From assembly GCA_024707305.1 (NCBI GenBank), contig JANPZZ010000001.1, positions 1 through 64,000 on the forward strand: 64,000 nt of DNA. The letters run 5' to 3'. Numbering within the stretch: the stretch's first letter is position 1; each line of letters begins with the position of its first letter. The position numbers and the translations under genes were made by a program. Positions 30,139 to 40,153 of the stretch are shown piece by piece. Under the pieces are notes generated by a model that worked only from the letters and a program-made list of their open reading frames with translations, searched no databases and was not told the DNA's origin. The stretch comes from Chitinophagaceae bacterium (GTDB lineage Bacteria > Bacteroidota > Bacteroidia > Chitinophagales > Chitinophagaceae).

Positions 30139-31551
30139 TTATAAGAGCTGTTTTTTCTCGCGATAGATTTTAAACACAAATTCTCCAAAGAGTGTGTTGG
30201 CCCATGCAAACCATTTACGCGTAAATTTTTTCGGATCATCTTTATGAAAAGCTTCATGCATAAATCCCGTATCTCCATGGGTTGACTGCAATAATCGCAG
30301 GCATTCTTTGATTTCGGGGTCGTTGTTGGATGTGAGCCCACGAATTACGATGCTGATCGGCCAGATCATATCCACACCCACGTGCGGGCCGCCAATTCCT
30401 TCGCCCGCTTTTCCTTTGAAGAAAAATGGATTGGATTCGCTGAGCAATAATCTTCGTGTATTGATGTACACGGGATCTGTATTTTTCATCGCATCCAGAT
30501 AAGGAAGCGCCAACAAGCTTGGCACGTTCGCATCATCCATCAGGTTATAACTACCATAGCCATTCACTTCGTAAGCATATACTTTCCCAAATTCAGGGTG
30601 AGTTGCTGTTGCAAACAACTGCAGGGCTTTGTCAACTTCGGTAGCCAGTTCATTGCAAGCTCGCGCGAGTGAACTTTCGTTGTGAATTTTTTGCAACATT
30701 TCGGCTGCCTGTCGCAGGCTCGTAACAGCAAAGAAATTAGCGGGAATTAAAAATGGAAAAATGGTCGCATCATCACTGGGGCGGAACATGGAGAATATCA
30801 GTCCAACCGGTTTGGCTGGATAACCATAACCACCCAATGGCACACCATCGGTAGCCCAGGCTGTTGTTCTTTCAAATTTATAAGGGCCCTTGTCGTTTTT
30901 GCGCTGTTGCTCACGGAATGTTTTTACTATGAGTTGAATGGACTCTTTCCATTTCGCGTCAAATGGCGCTGTGTCGCCGGTTATTTTCCAGTAATGATAC
31001 GCAAGGCGGATGGGATAACAGAGGCTGTCTATTTCCCATTTGCGTTCATGAATACCAGGTTTCATATCGGTATGATCCGATTTCCATTCGCCAAGTTTTG
31101 AACGGTCTTTATAAAATGCATTGGCATAAGGATCATACAGGATATTTTCCGTTTGCCGGTTGATAACGCCTGCAATCAATTGGCGAAGGCGATCATCTTC
31201 TTTTACCAACGATAAATAAGGCCACACCTGTGCGGTGCTGTCGCGCAGCCACATGGCATCAATATCGCCGGTAATCACATAGGTATCAGGTCGGTTGTCT
31301 TTGATTGTAAAATCAACCGTTGTATCCAGTGTATTAGGAAAACAGTTACCAAAAAGCCAGGCCAGTTCCTTATTGGAAACGGAATTTTCGAATTGCTTAA
31401 TTACTTGTTCTACGGCCGGGCTTGTAAATTTCCGGTCGGCAAGGGGTGTGCGTACTACGGGAAATGAAGGCGAACCAGCCCGTAACCAATCTGGTACTAA
31501 AAGGCTGGCAGACAGGGCGGCAGAGCTCTGTAGAAAGTGCAGTCTGTTCAT
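30139..31551 (-). CDS. GH125 exo-alpha-1,6-mannosidase
   Basis: Intact 470-residue enzyme with an N-terminal export signal. Family features: GDIDAMWLRDSTAQVWPY (about residues 95-112) with the catalytic-type acidic residues, EIDSLCYPIRLAYHYWK, NVPSLLALPYLD and MHEAFHKDDP. GH125 enzymes release non-reducing alpha-1,6-linked mannose. It heads the minus-strand locus 28 bases before the sigma gene, and complements the GH76 endo-mannanase and GH92 side-chain mannosidase. Confidence 0.93.
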   Translation of the reverse strand: MNRLHFLQSSAALSASLLVPDWLRAGSPSFPVVRTPLADRKFTSPAVEQVIKQFENSVSNKELAWLFGNCFPNTLDTTVDFTIKDNRPDTYVITGDIDAMWLRDSTAQVWPYLSLVKEDDRLRQLIAGVINRQTENILYDPYANAFYKDRSKLGEWKSDHTDMKPGIHERKWEIDSLCYPIRLAYHYWKITGDTAPFDAKWKESIQLIVKTFREQQRKNDKGPYKFERTTAWATDGVPLGGYGYPAKPVGLIFSMFRPSDDATIFPFLIPANFFAVTSLRQAAEMLQKIHNESSLARACNELATEVDKALQLFATATHPEFGKVYAYEVNGYGSYNLMDDANVPSLLALPYLDAMKNTDPVYINTRRLLLSESNPFFFKGKAGEGIGGPHVGVDMIWPISIVIRGLTSNNDPEIKECLRLLQSTHGDTGFMHEAFHKDDPKKFTRKWFAWANTLFGEFVFKIYREKKQLL

Positions 31552-31712
31552 AAGCGTGCAATCGTGTAGTTAATAGACAGCAGAACGGCGGGGATTACTT
31601 ACACAGGTCACGGTTTTTTTTACCGGGCTGATGGATTTTGGACGTTATTGCTCACAGTTTGATTCCGTATTTTCGTTCGCAAAACCGATTCAGACTCAAT
31701 AAATACGGATAA

Positions 31713-33426
31713 ATGTTTTACATGGAACCTACAGGTCGAAGCAGCGTGTTCTTGCTATCCATATTGGTACTGGTAACCGTTTCCTGCAAACTGGGGGGCG
31801 TGCAGCAATCTGAAAAGGTTAATTCCATTCAGGTTTCTTTTGCCGGGAGTAGTGTTCGATTTGAAGAAAATGCAATAATGCCGGAGAAAAAGAAAAGGAA
31901 TGGAAGGTCACTGCCTGGCGAAATGAAAAGATCCATACGCAAATCGCGCTGTGGGCTGATACGGATTATGACAATTTTTCAATCGTTGCTTCGGATCTGA
32001 CAAATGAAATCGGAAACATCATTTCAAAAGATCAAATCAGGATTAGCCGGATTGGTTTCGTGATGACGGATGAATTCCGCTCCGGCTGCGGCCATCGCAA
32101 GTCGGTAGATTTTGATTCTTCACGGGTGGCTGATATAATTCATGAGCCTGCCAGTATATTTAGTTTAGCAAGAAAAAAAATACAACCCGTTTGGATAACC
32201 GTTGTTGTGCCGGAAGACGCAAAGCCCGGCAATTATACAGGAACTGTGATCATTGAAACAAAGCGGAAACAAGGGTTAACGATATCGTTGAAAGTAATTG
32301 ATAAAACTTTGCCCGCGCCATCACAATGGACCTATCATTTCGATCTTTGGCAACATCCTGCCGCGATTGCAAGAGTGCATCATCTGCAACTTTGGAGTGA
32401 GGCGCATTTTGATGCCATGCGGAAATATTATACGATGCTCGCTAATGCGGGACAGAAAGTAATTACAGCCAGTATAACCGATGAGCCCTGGGGGCATCAG
32501 ACTTACGATGATTTTCCATCGTTGATAAGCTGGACGAAAAAGAAGGATGGTACCTGGAAGTATGATTATTCATTGTTTGATAAATATGTGGAGTTTGTAA
32601 TGAGCTGTGGTATTCGCGATCGTATCAATTGCTACAGTATGATTCCCTGGAAAATTGCTTTTAAATATTTTGATGAAGGAACAGGGAAAGAAGAAGTGTT
32701 TACCGAAGAAATAGGAACGCCGGGTTATGAAAATTTCTGGCGGACGATGCTGGTTGATTTCACGCAACATCTGAAAGAAAAAAATGGTTTGATATAACCG
32801 CCATAGCAATGGATGAGCGACCAATGGCTTCCATGCAATCTGTAATCAGGTTGCTCAAATCCATTGACCCTAACTGGAAGATTTCACTGGCGGGTGATTT
32901 TCATCCCGAAATTGAAGCCGGCATAGATGATTACTGTGTTGCTTCACGCTGGCAATTTCCCGAAAACATTTTGCAGTCGCGAAAAGCCGCTGGAAAAATC
33001 AGCACCTGGTACACCTGTTGTACAGAGCCCTACCCAAATGGATTTACATTTTCTCCACCCGATGAGCACGTTTGGATTGGTTATTACACTGCCGCAAAAC
33101 ATTTTGATGGCTATTTAAGATGGGCATATAATAGTTGGACAGCAAACCCATTAACAGATAGCCGCTTCACAGCATGGCCTGCTGGTGATACTTACCAGGT
33201 GTATCCAGGGCCTTTGAGTTCTATTCGTTTTGAAAAAATGATAGAAGGAGTGCAGGGATTTGAAAAAGTTCAATACCTGCGCAATTTGTACACCAAAAGC
33301 GGCGACAACGCGCGGCTTTCGGAACTGGAAAACGCGCTGAAAAAATTTGACATTCCATTACTTGCCACGCAAACCGCTTCTGATCATGTACGGGCGATAG
33401 AAGTGCTTGTGAACCGCGAAGACTAA
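31713..33426 (+). CDS. GH123/DUF4091-like secreted glycosidase (two frame breaks)
   Basis: N-terminal export signal with Cys (VLVTVSCKLGG), possibly a lipoprotein. A DUF4091-type C-terminal domain is recognisable from YYTAAKHFDGYLRWAYNSW and DTYQVYPGPLSSIRFEKM. The frame breaks near 31886 (one A missing before EWKVTAWRNEK) and near 32782 (one A missing before WFDITAIAM). GH123 enzymes act on beta-GalNAc, but members annotated DUF4091 are of open specificity. It is divergent from the mannan locus, so a role in glycan use is inferred. Confidence 0.75.
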
Positions 33427-33435
33427 TTCCAGTAA

Positions 33436-34303
33436 TTATCTTTCAGTCGCAGACTTTACAAAAAAGCGTTCTGCATTTTTGTAGAAAATTTTATCACGTT
33501 GTTCATCGGTCAGAAAATCGAGTGCACTTACTGATGCAATCGACTTTACGATATCCCAGTTATCGGAGCCGAACATAATTTGATCTTCAAGGCCTGCATT
33601 TATATAAGATTTCATGATCTCCTGAAAACGATCAGGTGTTGTGATGTCGGGATTCGTTAAAAACGGAGATGTCTGCGTAAATATGTTTATGATCACGCAT
33701 AATGGCCATTGCTTCCTGGTAATGAAAATCGCCGCCATGCATGATCCAAATTTTCAGACGGGGGAATTTTTGCAGCGTTTCTTTCAACAATGCAGGGTTA
33801 CCCATTTCCATTTTAAAATTCGGACTGCCATGATCCGGCCCTGCACCTCCGGGTGAATGCCTACTGGTATCTGGTATTTTTCAGCAAGTGCATAATAGGG
33901 AAAAAGCAAGGAATCAGAAGAAGAGATACCGTAGTATTGATTTAAAATCTCCCCAAGGAAGTCTATCGATTTAGATTTTATTTGTTCTTCTACCCAATTA
34001 ATCGGTGGCCATTCCTGTCCACTTTCATAACAGGGTTGAAGACTATAAGGAACTTTACCTTCAGGACATGGAAACATTAGCCCGAATAAAAGTTCCGGTG
34101 TTTTTTGCGAACGATAGCTTTGTTGAGATTCCCATGAGGTACTTAATGCTGCTTTATAGACCCCATTTGCGACCAGTTTTTTTCAATTGTTCGTTCTGAT
34201 CGCGGTCACCATGTATATGTACATCGAATACCTTTTGAATGGATTCGGGATTTTGTTTGCATGCCAGTCCGGTGAAGATAACCAGGAGGAGTAATAATCT
34301 CAT
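33436..34303 (-). CDS. Amidohydrolase-2 family lipoprotein (three frame breaks)
   Basis: Starts MRLLLLLVIFTGLACK with lipobox GLAC. Family features: VFDVHIHGD (HxH metal motif), a central IWIMHGGDFHYQE block and IMFGSDNWD with the C-terminal Asp. Breaks: one extra A in a run of seven near 34180, one missing base near 33850 (HPGGAGPDHGSPN) and one extra base near 33675 (before SPFLTNPD). With so many breaks decay cannot be excluded, but all motifs remain. Probably a metal-dependent hydrolase or decarboxylase of unknown substrate. Convergent with the DUF4091 gene. Confidence 0.7.
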
Positions 34304-34506
34304 GCGTGGTTGGTTTAACGGGTTTCCCGAAGATAAATGATTCGAGGATAAGTTTGCTGCGGCATTCGAGAATAGAGCGAAGCCCTAACCTGCCGTACTG
34401 TGTCCTCCGGGGATCGTTGCCCTACGCATTCTTCGATAACCATTCATGTAAACCAACCTCCTTAACGCAAATTTTGCTGATCTTGCAGCCCCTGAATTAT
34501 TGAAGA

Positions 34507-36739
34507 ATGAATAAGACGAAAATTGCTTCTTTTCTTGTGTTGTTATGTTTGTTGGGTACCACTTGTGTGGAAGCACAGGTACTGAAGGGGAAAGTAGTAG
34601 ATGATACTCAATCACCGCCGGCCGACGTTTACCTGCTGAATGCCCGGAATGGTCATCATGCCCATACAGATGCAAGTGGTTCTTTTGTGCTTGAAGGGGC
34701 AGAGAAAGGCGATACTATTCTTCTAAGTCTTGTATCATACGAAGCCAAGAAATATGTGGTAACTGAAGATCATTCCGACGTAAAAATCATCCTCCATAAA
34801 GTTCATTTTCACCTGAGCGAAGTCGTTGTTCGTTCTAATGTGAGTCATTTGAATGTAATCAGTGCCATCGATCTGAGTGTAAAACCCTGTAACATCATCG
34901 CAGGAATCGCTGCGCCGCGTGCCTGGGTTGATTATTGGCCAACACGCTGGTGGCGGAAAAGCGGAACAGATCTTCCTGCGCGGTTTTGATATCGATCACG
35001 GCACCGATATTAATATTACCGTTGATGGCGTTCCTGTAAATATGGTGAGCCATGCACATGGACAGGGATATGCCGACCTGCATTTCCTGATTCCTGAAAC
35101 GGTTGATAAAATTGATTTCGACAAAGGACCTTATCACGCGTCGAAAGGAAATATGGCAACAGCAGGTTATGTCGCTTTTCGTACCAAAGACCGGCTTGAG
35201 AATTCGTTGGTAACGTTGGAAGCAGGTAAGTTTAATACGATGCGATTAATGGGAATGGCGAATCTTTTGAATACAGAATCGCAAAGCGCTTATTTCGCCA
35301 CAGAATTTTTAAATACAGATGGTTATTTTGAAGCATCGCAACGTTTTAATCGTATCAATCTTTTTGGGAAATACAGTGGCCAGCTTTCTGAAAGAGATCA
35401 GTTGTCGGTAACACTTTCGCATCTCAACAGTAAATGGAACGCCAGTGGGCAAATTCCACAGCGTGCCATTGATCAGGGATTGATTTCACGCTTTGGTGCC
35501 ATCGACAGCACAGAAGGTGGCAATACGCAGCGTACAAATGTGATTTTACAACATCAACATACCATTAACGCTTCGCAGCGTGTAAATTCCCGGTTTTTTT
35601 ATAGCCGATATCAGTTCGAACTTTTTTCGAATTTTACTTTCTTCCTCAATGATCCGGTAAATGGAGATCAAATTCGTCAAAGCGAGAAACGGGATTTGTT
35701 TGGATTAGAATCTGTTTTAACCAATCAATATACCATTGGCAGAAGTTCCATTCAATGGCAGCATGCTGTTGGATTAAGATATGATCGCACACAGGATAGT
35801 GAACTATCTCATACGCTTAATAGAAAAACGCTTTTAGAGGCAATTCAACTGGGCGACATCAACGAAACAAATGCATACGTATTTAGCAATGCTGAAATCC
35901 GCCGAGGAAAGTGGCTGTTGAATCCTGCGCTCCGTCTCGATCATTTTGTTTTTGATTATGTGGATCATTTGAGCAACAATTTTTCAAATCCTGCTGCAAG
36001 AAAAACAACCATTAGTCCGAAGTTGAATTTTATGTACACCCAAAACAGCAGGTTGCAGTATTTCCTGAAACTCGGCAAAGGATTTCACAGCAATGATACA
36101 AGAGTTGTTACTGCACAAACCGGCCGCAGTATTCTTCCTGCTGCTTATGGAACCGATCTTGGTTTGACCTGGAAACCGATGCCGAAGTTGTTGCTTACAT
36201 CAGCAGTATGGTATTTGCATCTCGATCAGGAGTTTGTGTATGTTGGGGATGAAGGTGTTGTAGAACCTGGTGGAAAAACGGAACGAAAAGGTATCGATCT
36301 CGGGATTCGCTGGCAGCCTGCCCACTATTTGATGTTGCATGCCGATGCTACTTACACCTGGGCACGTGCGACGGAAGAACCAAAAGAAGCCAATCGAATT
36401 CCGTTGGCACCCCGGTTTACACTAGCGGGTGGGATCAGCTTTAATCATCCTTCCGGTTTTGCAGGCAGTTTAAAAGTGCGTCACCTGGGCGATCGGCCGG
36501 CGACAGAAGATAACAGCATCATTGCAGCAGGTTACACCATCGCTGACATGAACCTGAATTATAGCTTCAAAAAGGTAACAATCGGTGTTATTGTTGACAA
36601 CATCCTGAATAAAAACTGGAATGAAACACAGTTTGCAACGGAAAGTCGATTACAAAATGAGCCTCAATCGGTAACTGAAATTCACTTTACACCGGGTACA
36701 CCATTTAATATCCGCGGTATGATCAGCTATCGTTTTTAA
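34507..36739 (+). CDS. TonB-dependent outer-membrane receptor (frame broken)
   Basis: Signal peptide (to residue 23), carboxypeptidase-like domain (VLKGKVVDDTQSPPADVYLLN), then plug and barrel ending NPFNIRGMISYRF-like (TPFNIRGMISYRF). One extra base in CCCTG near 34888 breaks the frame before VTSSQE; corrected length about 743 residues. The plug carries RGFDIDHGTDINITVDGVP and the His-rich MVSHAHGQGYADLHF. No STN domain and no SusD partner, so it is more like a siderophore, metal or small-molecule receptor than a SusC. Substrate unknown. Confidence 0.88.
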
Positions 36740-36756
36740 ATAAAAGCGGATGATGC

Positions 36757-37854
36757 TTAATTGCTGTTTGTACTGGCTTCAATTCTTTTCTTATTGAGGA
36801 ATCTTCTTACCGGAATATCATACAGCTTCATTGCGGCATAGGCAAATATGATCAGGAATACCGTGCCGCCTAATACTACCGATATGAGTTCAGTGCCCGA
36901 TGGATTTTTGCTGGTAAAATAGCTGCCAAAAATCCAGATGGCGGCATAGTGGGTCATATAAAGTGGGTAGGAGATATTGCCTGAAAACTGGCAGATTTTT
37001 TTCCAGCCTGAAGACAATGATGAACCTGCACCAAGCGAAACAATCAATGGGAAATAAAACAGTACAACCAACACTTCAGTTAACCAGTTCCATTCAGACG
37101 AAGGCATTAAAAACGCGAGGGATAATAAAACTGTCAAACCAGCAAAACCCAGGTTGTTTTTAATAATCCAGTTTGAACGGTAGATCAACAATCCCGCTGT
37201 AAATGAATAAGCAACTCGTGCGCCTCCTTCAAAGAAGTTGTCTTTTGACCAGCCGCCCAGCAGGTTACCGGCGTTAAAGCTGACGTAGACCAGAACAATG
37301 GCAGCAATAATGGTTAATATTTGCAGCGCTCGTTTTCCGAGTCTGCAAAGAATAAGTGCATAAAAGATATTGGCAACATATTCCCAGAAAAGCGACCATG
37401 CGGGCGCATTCAGTGAAAAATTATTGAAGAACCGTTCTTCCATAATGGGAAGTGGAATCATAAAGATGGATGCGATAAAAAGAAGCGCGATTTTTCCGGC
37501 ATCCATTGCGGGGCCGTCTGCAAATGGATCCATGAATAGTCCGATCAGTCCGAGTATTGAACCGAGAACCACCAGTGGATGCAGGCGAATGATGCGTGAC
37601 TTAAAAAATTCTTTGACACCCATTTTGCCTATACGGTTGTCGTACGCATAGCCAATCACAAATCCGGAGAGACAGAAGAAAAAGTCTACCGCCAGAAAGC
37701 CATGACCGATGAAGTTTTGGTTCAATTCGGGATAGATCCATTCCATGAAATGAAAAACGACAACTGCCAGTGCGGCAATACCTCTCAGTCCATCGAGAAT
37801 GTCAAAATGTTTCCTGGTTTGTAAGAGTTTCGGATTTATTTTCTCAGCGTTCAT
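36757..37854 (-). CDS. Acyltransferase-3 family membrane protein
   Basis: Intact 365-residue protein from ATG 37854 (an upstream ATG at 37902 gives a longer, less likely form). The N-terminus LDGLRGIAALAVVVFHF and FFFCLSGFVIGYAY are the acyltransferase-3/OafA signature, with about ten membrane helices. The SRIIRLHPLVV motif holds the family's RxxR-type residues. Such enzymes O-acetylate or acylate surface sugars. No clear operon partner. Confidence 0.88.
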   Translation of the reverse strand: MNAEKINPKLLQTRKHFDILDGLRGIAALAVVVFHFMEWIYPELNQNFIGHGFLAVDFFFCLSGFVIGYAYDNRIGKMGVKEFFKSRIIRLHPLVVLGSILGLIGLFMDPFADGPAMDAGKIALLFIASIFMIPLPIMEERFFNNFSLNAPAWSLFWEYVANIFYALILCRLGKRALQILTIIAAIVLVYVSFNAGNLLGGWSKDNFFEGGARVAYSFTAGLLIYRSNWIIKNNLGFAGLTVLLSLAFLMPSSEWNWLTEVLVVLFYFPLIVSLGAGSSLSSGWKKICQFSGNISYPLYMTHYAAIWIFGSYFTSKNPSGTELISVVLGGTVFLIIFAYAAMKLYDIPVRRFLNKKRIEASTNSN

Positions 37855-37933
37855 GGGGTTGAAAAATGGGCTGTTTTGGGTGATCGGGATAATGACGCGC
37901 AAAGGTAAGCATCGGTGGGGAATACGACAGGGC

Positions 37934-37964
37934 TTTGAATATTGACATGCGGGTATTATTTTGG
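37934..37964 (+). promoter_or_regulatory. Possible Bacteroidota-type promoter of the SWIM gene
   Basis: TTTG at 37934-37937, 19 bases, then TATTTTGG at 37957-37964, close to the TTTG-N19-TAnnTTTG pattern. The start codon at 37987 lies 23 bases downstream. Confidence 0.4.
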
Positions 37965-37986
37965 CGTTCCAAACCCTTATTCATCC

Positions 37987-39684
37987 ATGTTTTCTTCCCT
38001 CGCCAGCTTTACCGGACAGTTTTCCCCGACATTAATTCAGCAAGGTCGCGCATTGTTTGAAGCCGGGAACACCGGTGCGCTCACAATTGACAAAGGCACT
38101 TATAAAGTGGTTGTTGTGGACGGCAACCGTGAACGAAAAGTTTCCGTACGACTGGAAGCGCCTAAAGTAACAGATTTATTTTGTACCTGTGGGCCCGATA
38201 CCTGTTCTCATGTGATTGCAGTTTTTTTCTCGCTTCGAAAAGAGTTGGGCGTTGAAGAAGAAGCGTATATTCCTGAACCACCACGTATAGAAGAAAAGAA
38301 GATTGTAGAGCGGGTGCAACTGGTAAGTAAACCTACACGTGCAAAAGTAGAGTGGTTTCCGGTAAAGAATAGAAAGGGGCCGCAGCAGGAAAAGCAAACA
38401 GGTCCGCGATACAGCGAGTTGGGCAATAGGGTAAGTTATTTCGTTCACCAACCCGACACACCGAATGATGGCGGCGTGGAACTCCAGGAGATGGCGGCGC
38501 GTATTTCCTTAAAAGAAATATTATCGCAAAAACTGGAACAAAAGGCTATGTCGGGGCTTGAAGGAGACTCTTATGACGTGGAATACGTTGGTGCCGTGAA
38601 ACTGTTAGGTGCAGCAGTTCGCGAATACGAAGCGGGGAATTATGAAGCCGTGTTTGCCGTGGCAAAAGCGGTCGTTAAAGCCATTATGGATTTTGGACAA
38701 ATGGGAGGTCATGCTGTTGACTGCTGCAAGGCAGCCTTTGTGCTTTTCGATGAATTGTATCATGGAGAACGTACCACTGCTGCATTTAAAGCGCGGGTAT
38801 TTAACTGGCTTACCAAAGCGTGGCATTCGCGAGATTACGAAGAGTTTGATGACGAGATGATGGGCATCATCGGCAAAGTATCTGATAATGGAGACCACCA
38901 GGTGGCCCTGTTGAAAATGATAGAAGCGAAAGCGAATGTAATAGATGGAGAACCTTTATCAGGTGCTGAGTTGGAAGTGGCACTGAATTTATACGAAAAA
39001 GGAGGAGACATGCTTGCTGTCGAAGTATGGAAGCAGCGGTTCCCACACCATTTCCGGCAACGAATGATTGATGATGCATTGGAGAGCAAGAATTATGCTT
39101 ATGCGAAAAAGCTGGCAACAGAAGGATTGGACACACGCGATAAAGAACATTTCAGGAAAGTGTTGTACGATATCGCCCTACTCGAGAACGATCTTCCCGG
39201 AATTCGGGATTATCACGTTTATCTTTTCCTGGAAAACGGTGATATGGAAGAATACGAAATGATCCGCATCAGTTGTAATGAAGAAGAATGGAAATCTATC
39301 TTGCCCGAGATTATTAACGGGCTTGAACAGCAGGAATATTCCAAAGATGAGGTATTGAGAAAGGTTCTGGCTCGCGAAGGATTACAGGAAGAATTGCTGG
39401 AGCATATCCGGGAATCGTACATTGAACTGGACGAATTGATTGAGCTTGCACCAGCGCTGATTGAAAAAAACGGTGATCAGATTCTTGAAATTCTCCGGAA
39501 GGAATTGAAGGAACAGGCACACAAGAGTAAACAACGGGAACTGGCAAAAAGATATGCAGCTTCTCTGAAGAAAGTCTGTGCACTCAATGGCGGTAGGAAA
39601 ATGGTGCGGGAAATGCTGAAAGAATTGTTTACCGAATATCCTGGGTGGAATGTTATCAAAAGCGAGGTGGCTAAATATATGTAG
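37987..39684 (+). CDS. SWIM zinc-finger protein
   Basis: Intact 565-residue protein. The SWIM finger is C66-x-C68...C73-x-H75 (FCTCGPDTCSHV). After a Lys/Pro-rich linker the remainder is largely helical, acidic and repeat-like (LDTRDKEHFRKVLYDIALLEND and similar), resembling TPR/HEAT solenoids. SWIM fingers bind DNA or proteins; some family members sit beside SNF2 helicases, but none is nearby here. The start at 37987 fits the promoter at 37934. Role unknown. Confidence 0.8.
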   Translation: MFSSLASFTGQFSPTLIQQGRALFEAGNTGALTIDKGTYKVVVVDGNRERKVSVRLEAPKVTDLFCTCGPDTCSHVIAVFFSLRKELGVEEEAYIPEPPRIEEKKIVERVQLVSKPTRAKVEWFPVKNRKGPQQEKQTGPRYSELGNRVSYFVHQPDTPNDGGVELQEMAARISLKEILSQKLEQKAMSGLEGDSYDVEYVGAVKLLGAAVREYEAGNYEAVFAVAKAVVKAIMDFGQMGGHAVDCCKAAFVLFDELYHGERTTAAFKARVFNWLTKAWHSRDYEEFDDEMMGIIGKVSDNGDHQVALLKMIEAKANVIDGEPLSGAELEVALNLYEKGGDMLAVEVWKQRFPHHFRQRMIDDALESKNYAYAKKLATEGLDTRDKEHFRKVLYDIALLENDLPGIRDYHVYLFLENGDMEEYEMIRISCNEEEWKSILPEIINGLEQQEYSKDEVLRKVLAREGLQEELLEHIRESYIELDELIELAPALIEKNGDQILEILRKELKEQAHKSKQRELAKRYAASLKKVCALNGGRKMVREMLKELFTEYPGWNVIKSEVAKYM

Positions 39685-39691
39685 GAATATA

Positions 39692-39972
39692 AATCGATGG
39701 TCGATGGTGGATGATCGATGATGGAAGGATGTTTCGAATGCGAGAAACCGCTGTTGCTCTTCGTAGCGGCATTCTGCACTTTGAAAATTCACCGGTCATC
39801 GACCATCGATCATCGAACATCGAACATCGATCATCGATGTTGGACGGATGTTTCGAATGCGAGAAACCGCTATTGCTCTTCGTAGCGGTATTTTGCACTT
39901 TGAAAATTCACCGGACATCGATCATCGATCATCGAACATCGAACATCGATCATCGATCAACGATCATCGATC
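39692..39972. repeat. Dispersed ATCGAT palindromic element, tandem double copy
   Basis: Two direct units with a 119-bp period (39727-39845, 39846-39964), each made of a core (TTTCGAATGCGAGAAACC ... TGCACTTTGAAAATTCACC) followed by ATCGATCATCGAACATCG tracts. The left arm (39698-39726) holds the complementary GATCGATG tract, so the whole can fold as a long hairpin. The same core and arms appear at 49098 and 54536. Non-coding, between the SWIM gene and the permease at 40154. Confidence 0.75.
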
Positions 39973-40153
39973 CTCAGCCAACCTCCCTCCACAAAGTGTG
40001 CGCATTTGCAAATCAACTGTCCGTTTTCGTACAGCTACCGTCGGAAATGTCCTTGTATAGCATTGAAAATCAAAGAACTATTCGGTGGCATAACTATTGA
40101 TTAGTCAATTCGTTGAAAAAAAGTCATTACCGAATTCCATCAATAACCGAGTT

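Noticed and set aside
39692-39972. Possible CRISPR array from regularly spaced repeats
   Set aside because: Only two units, 119-bp period, no unique spacers, and the repeat is a palindromic satellite found elsewhere; no cas genes.
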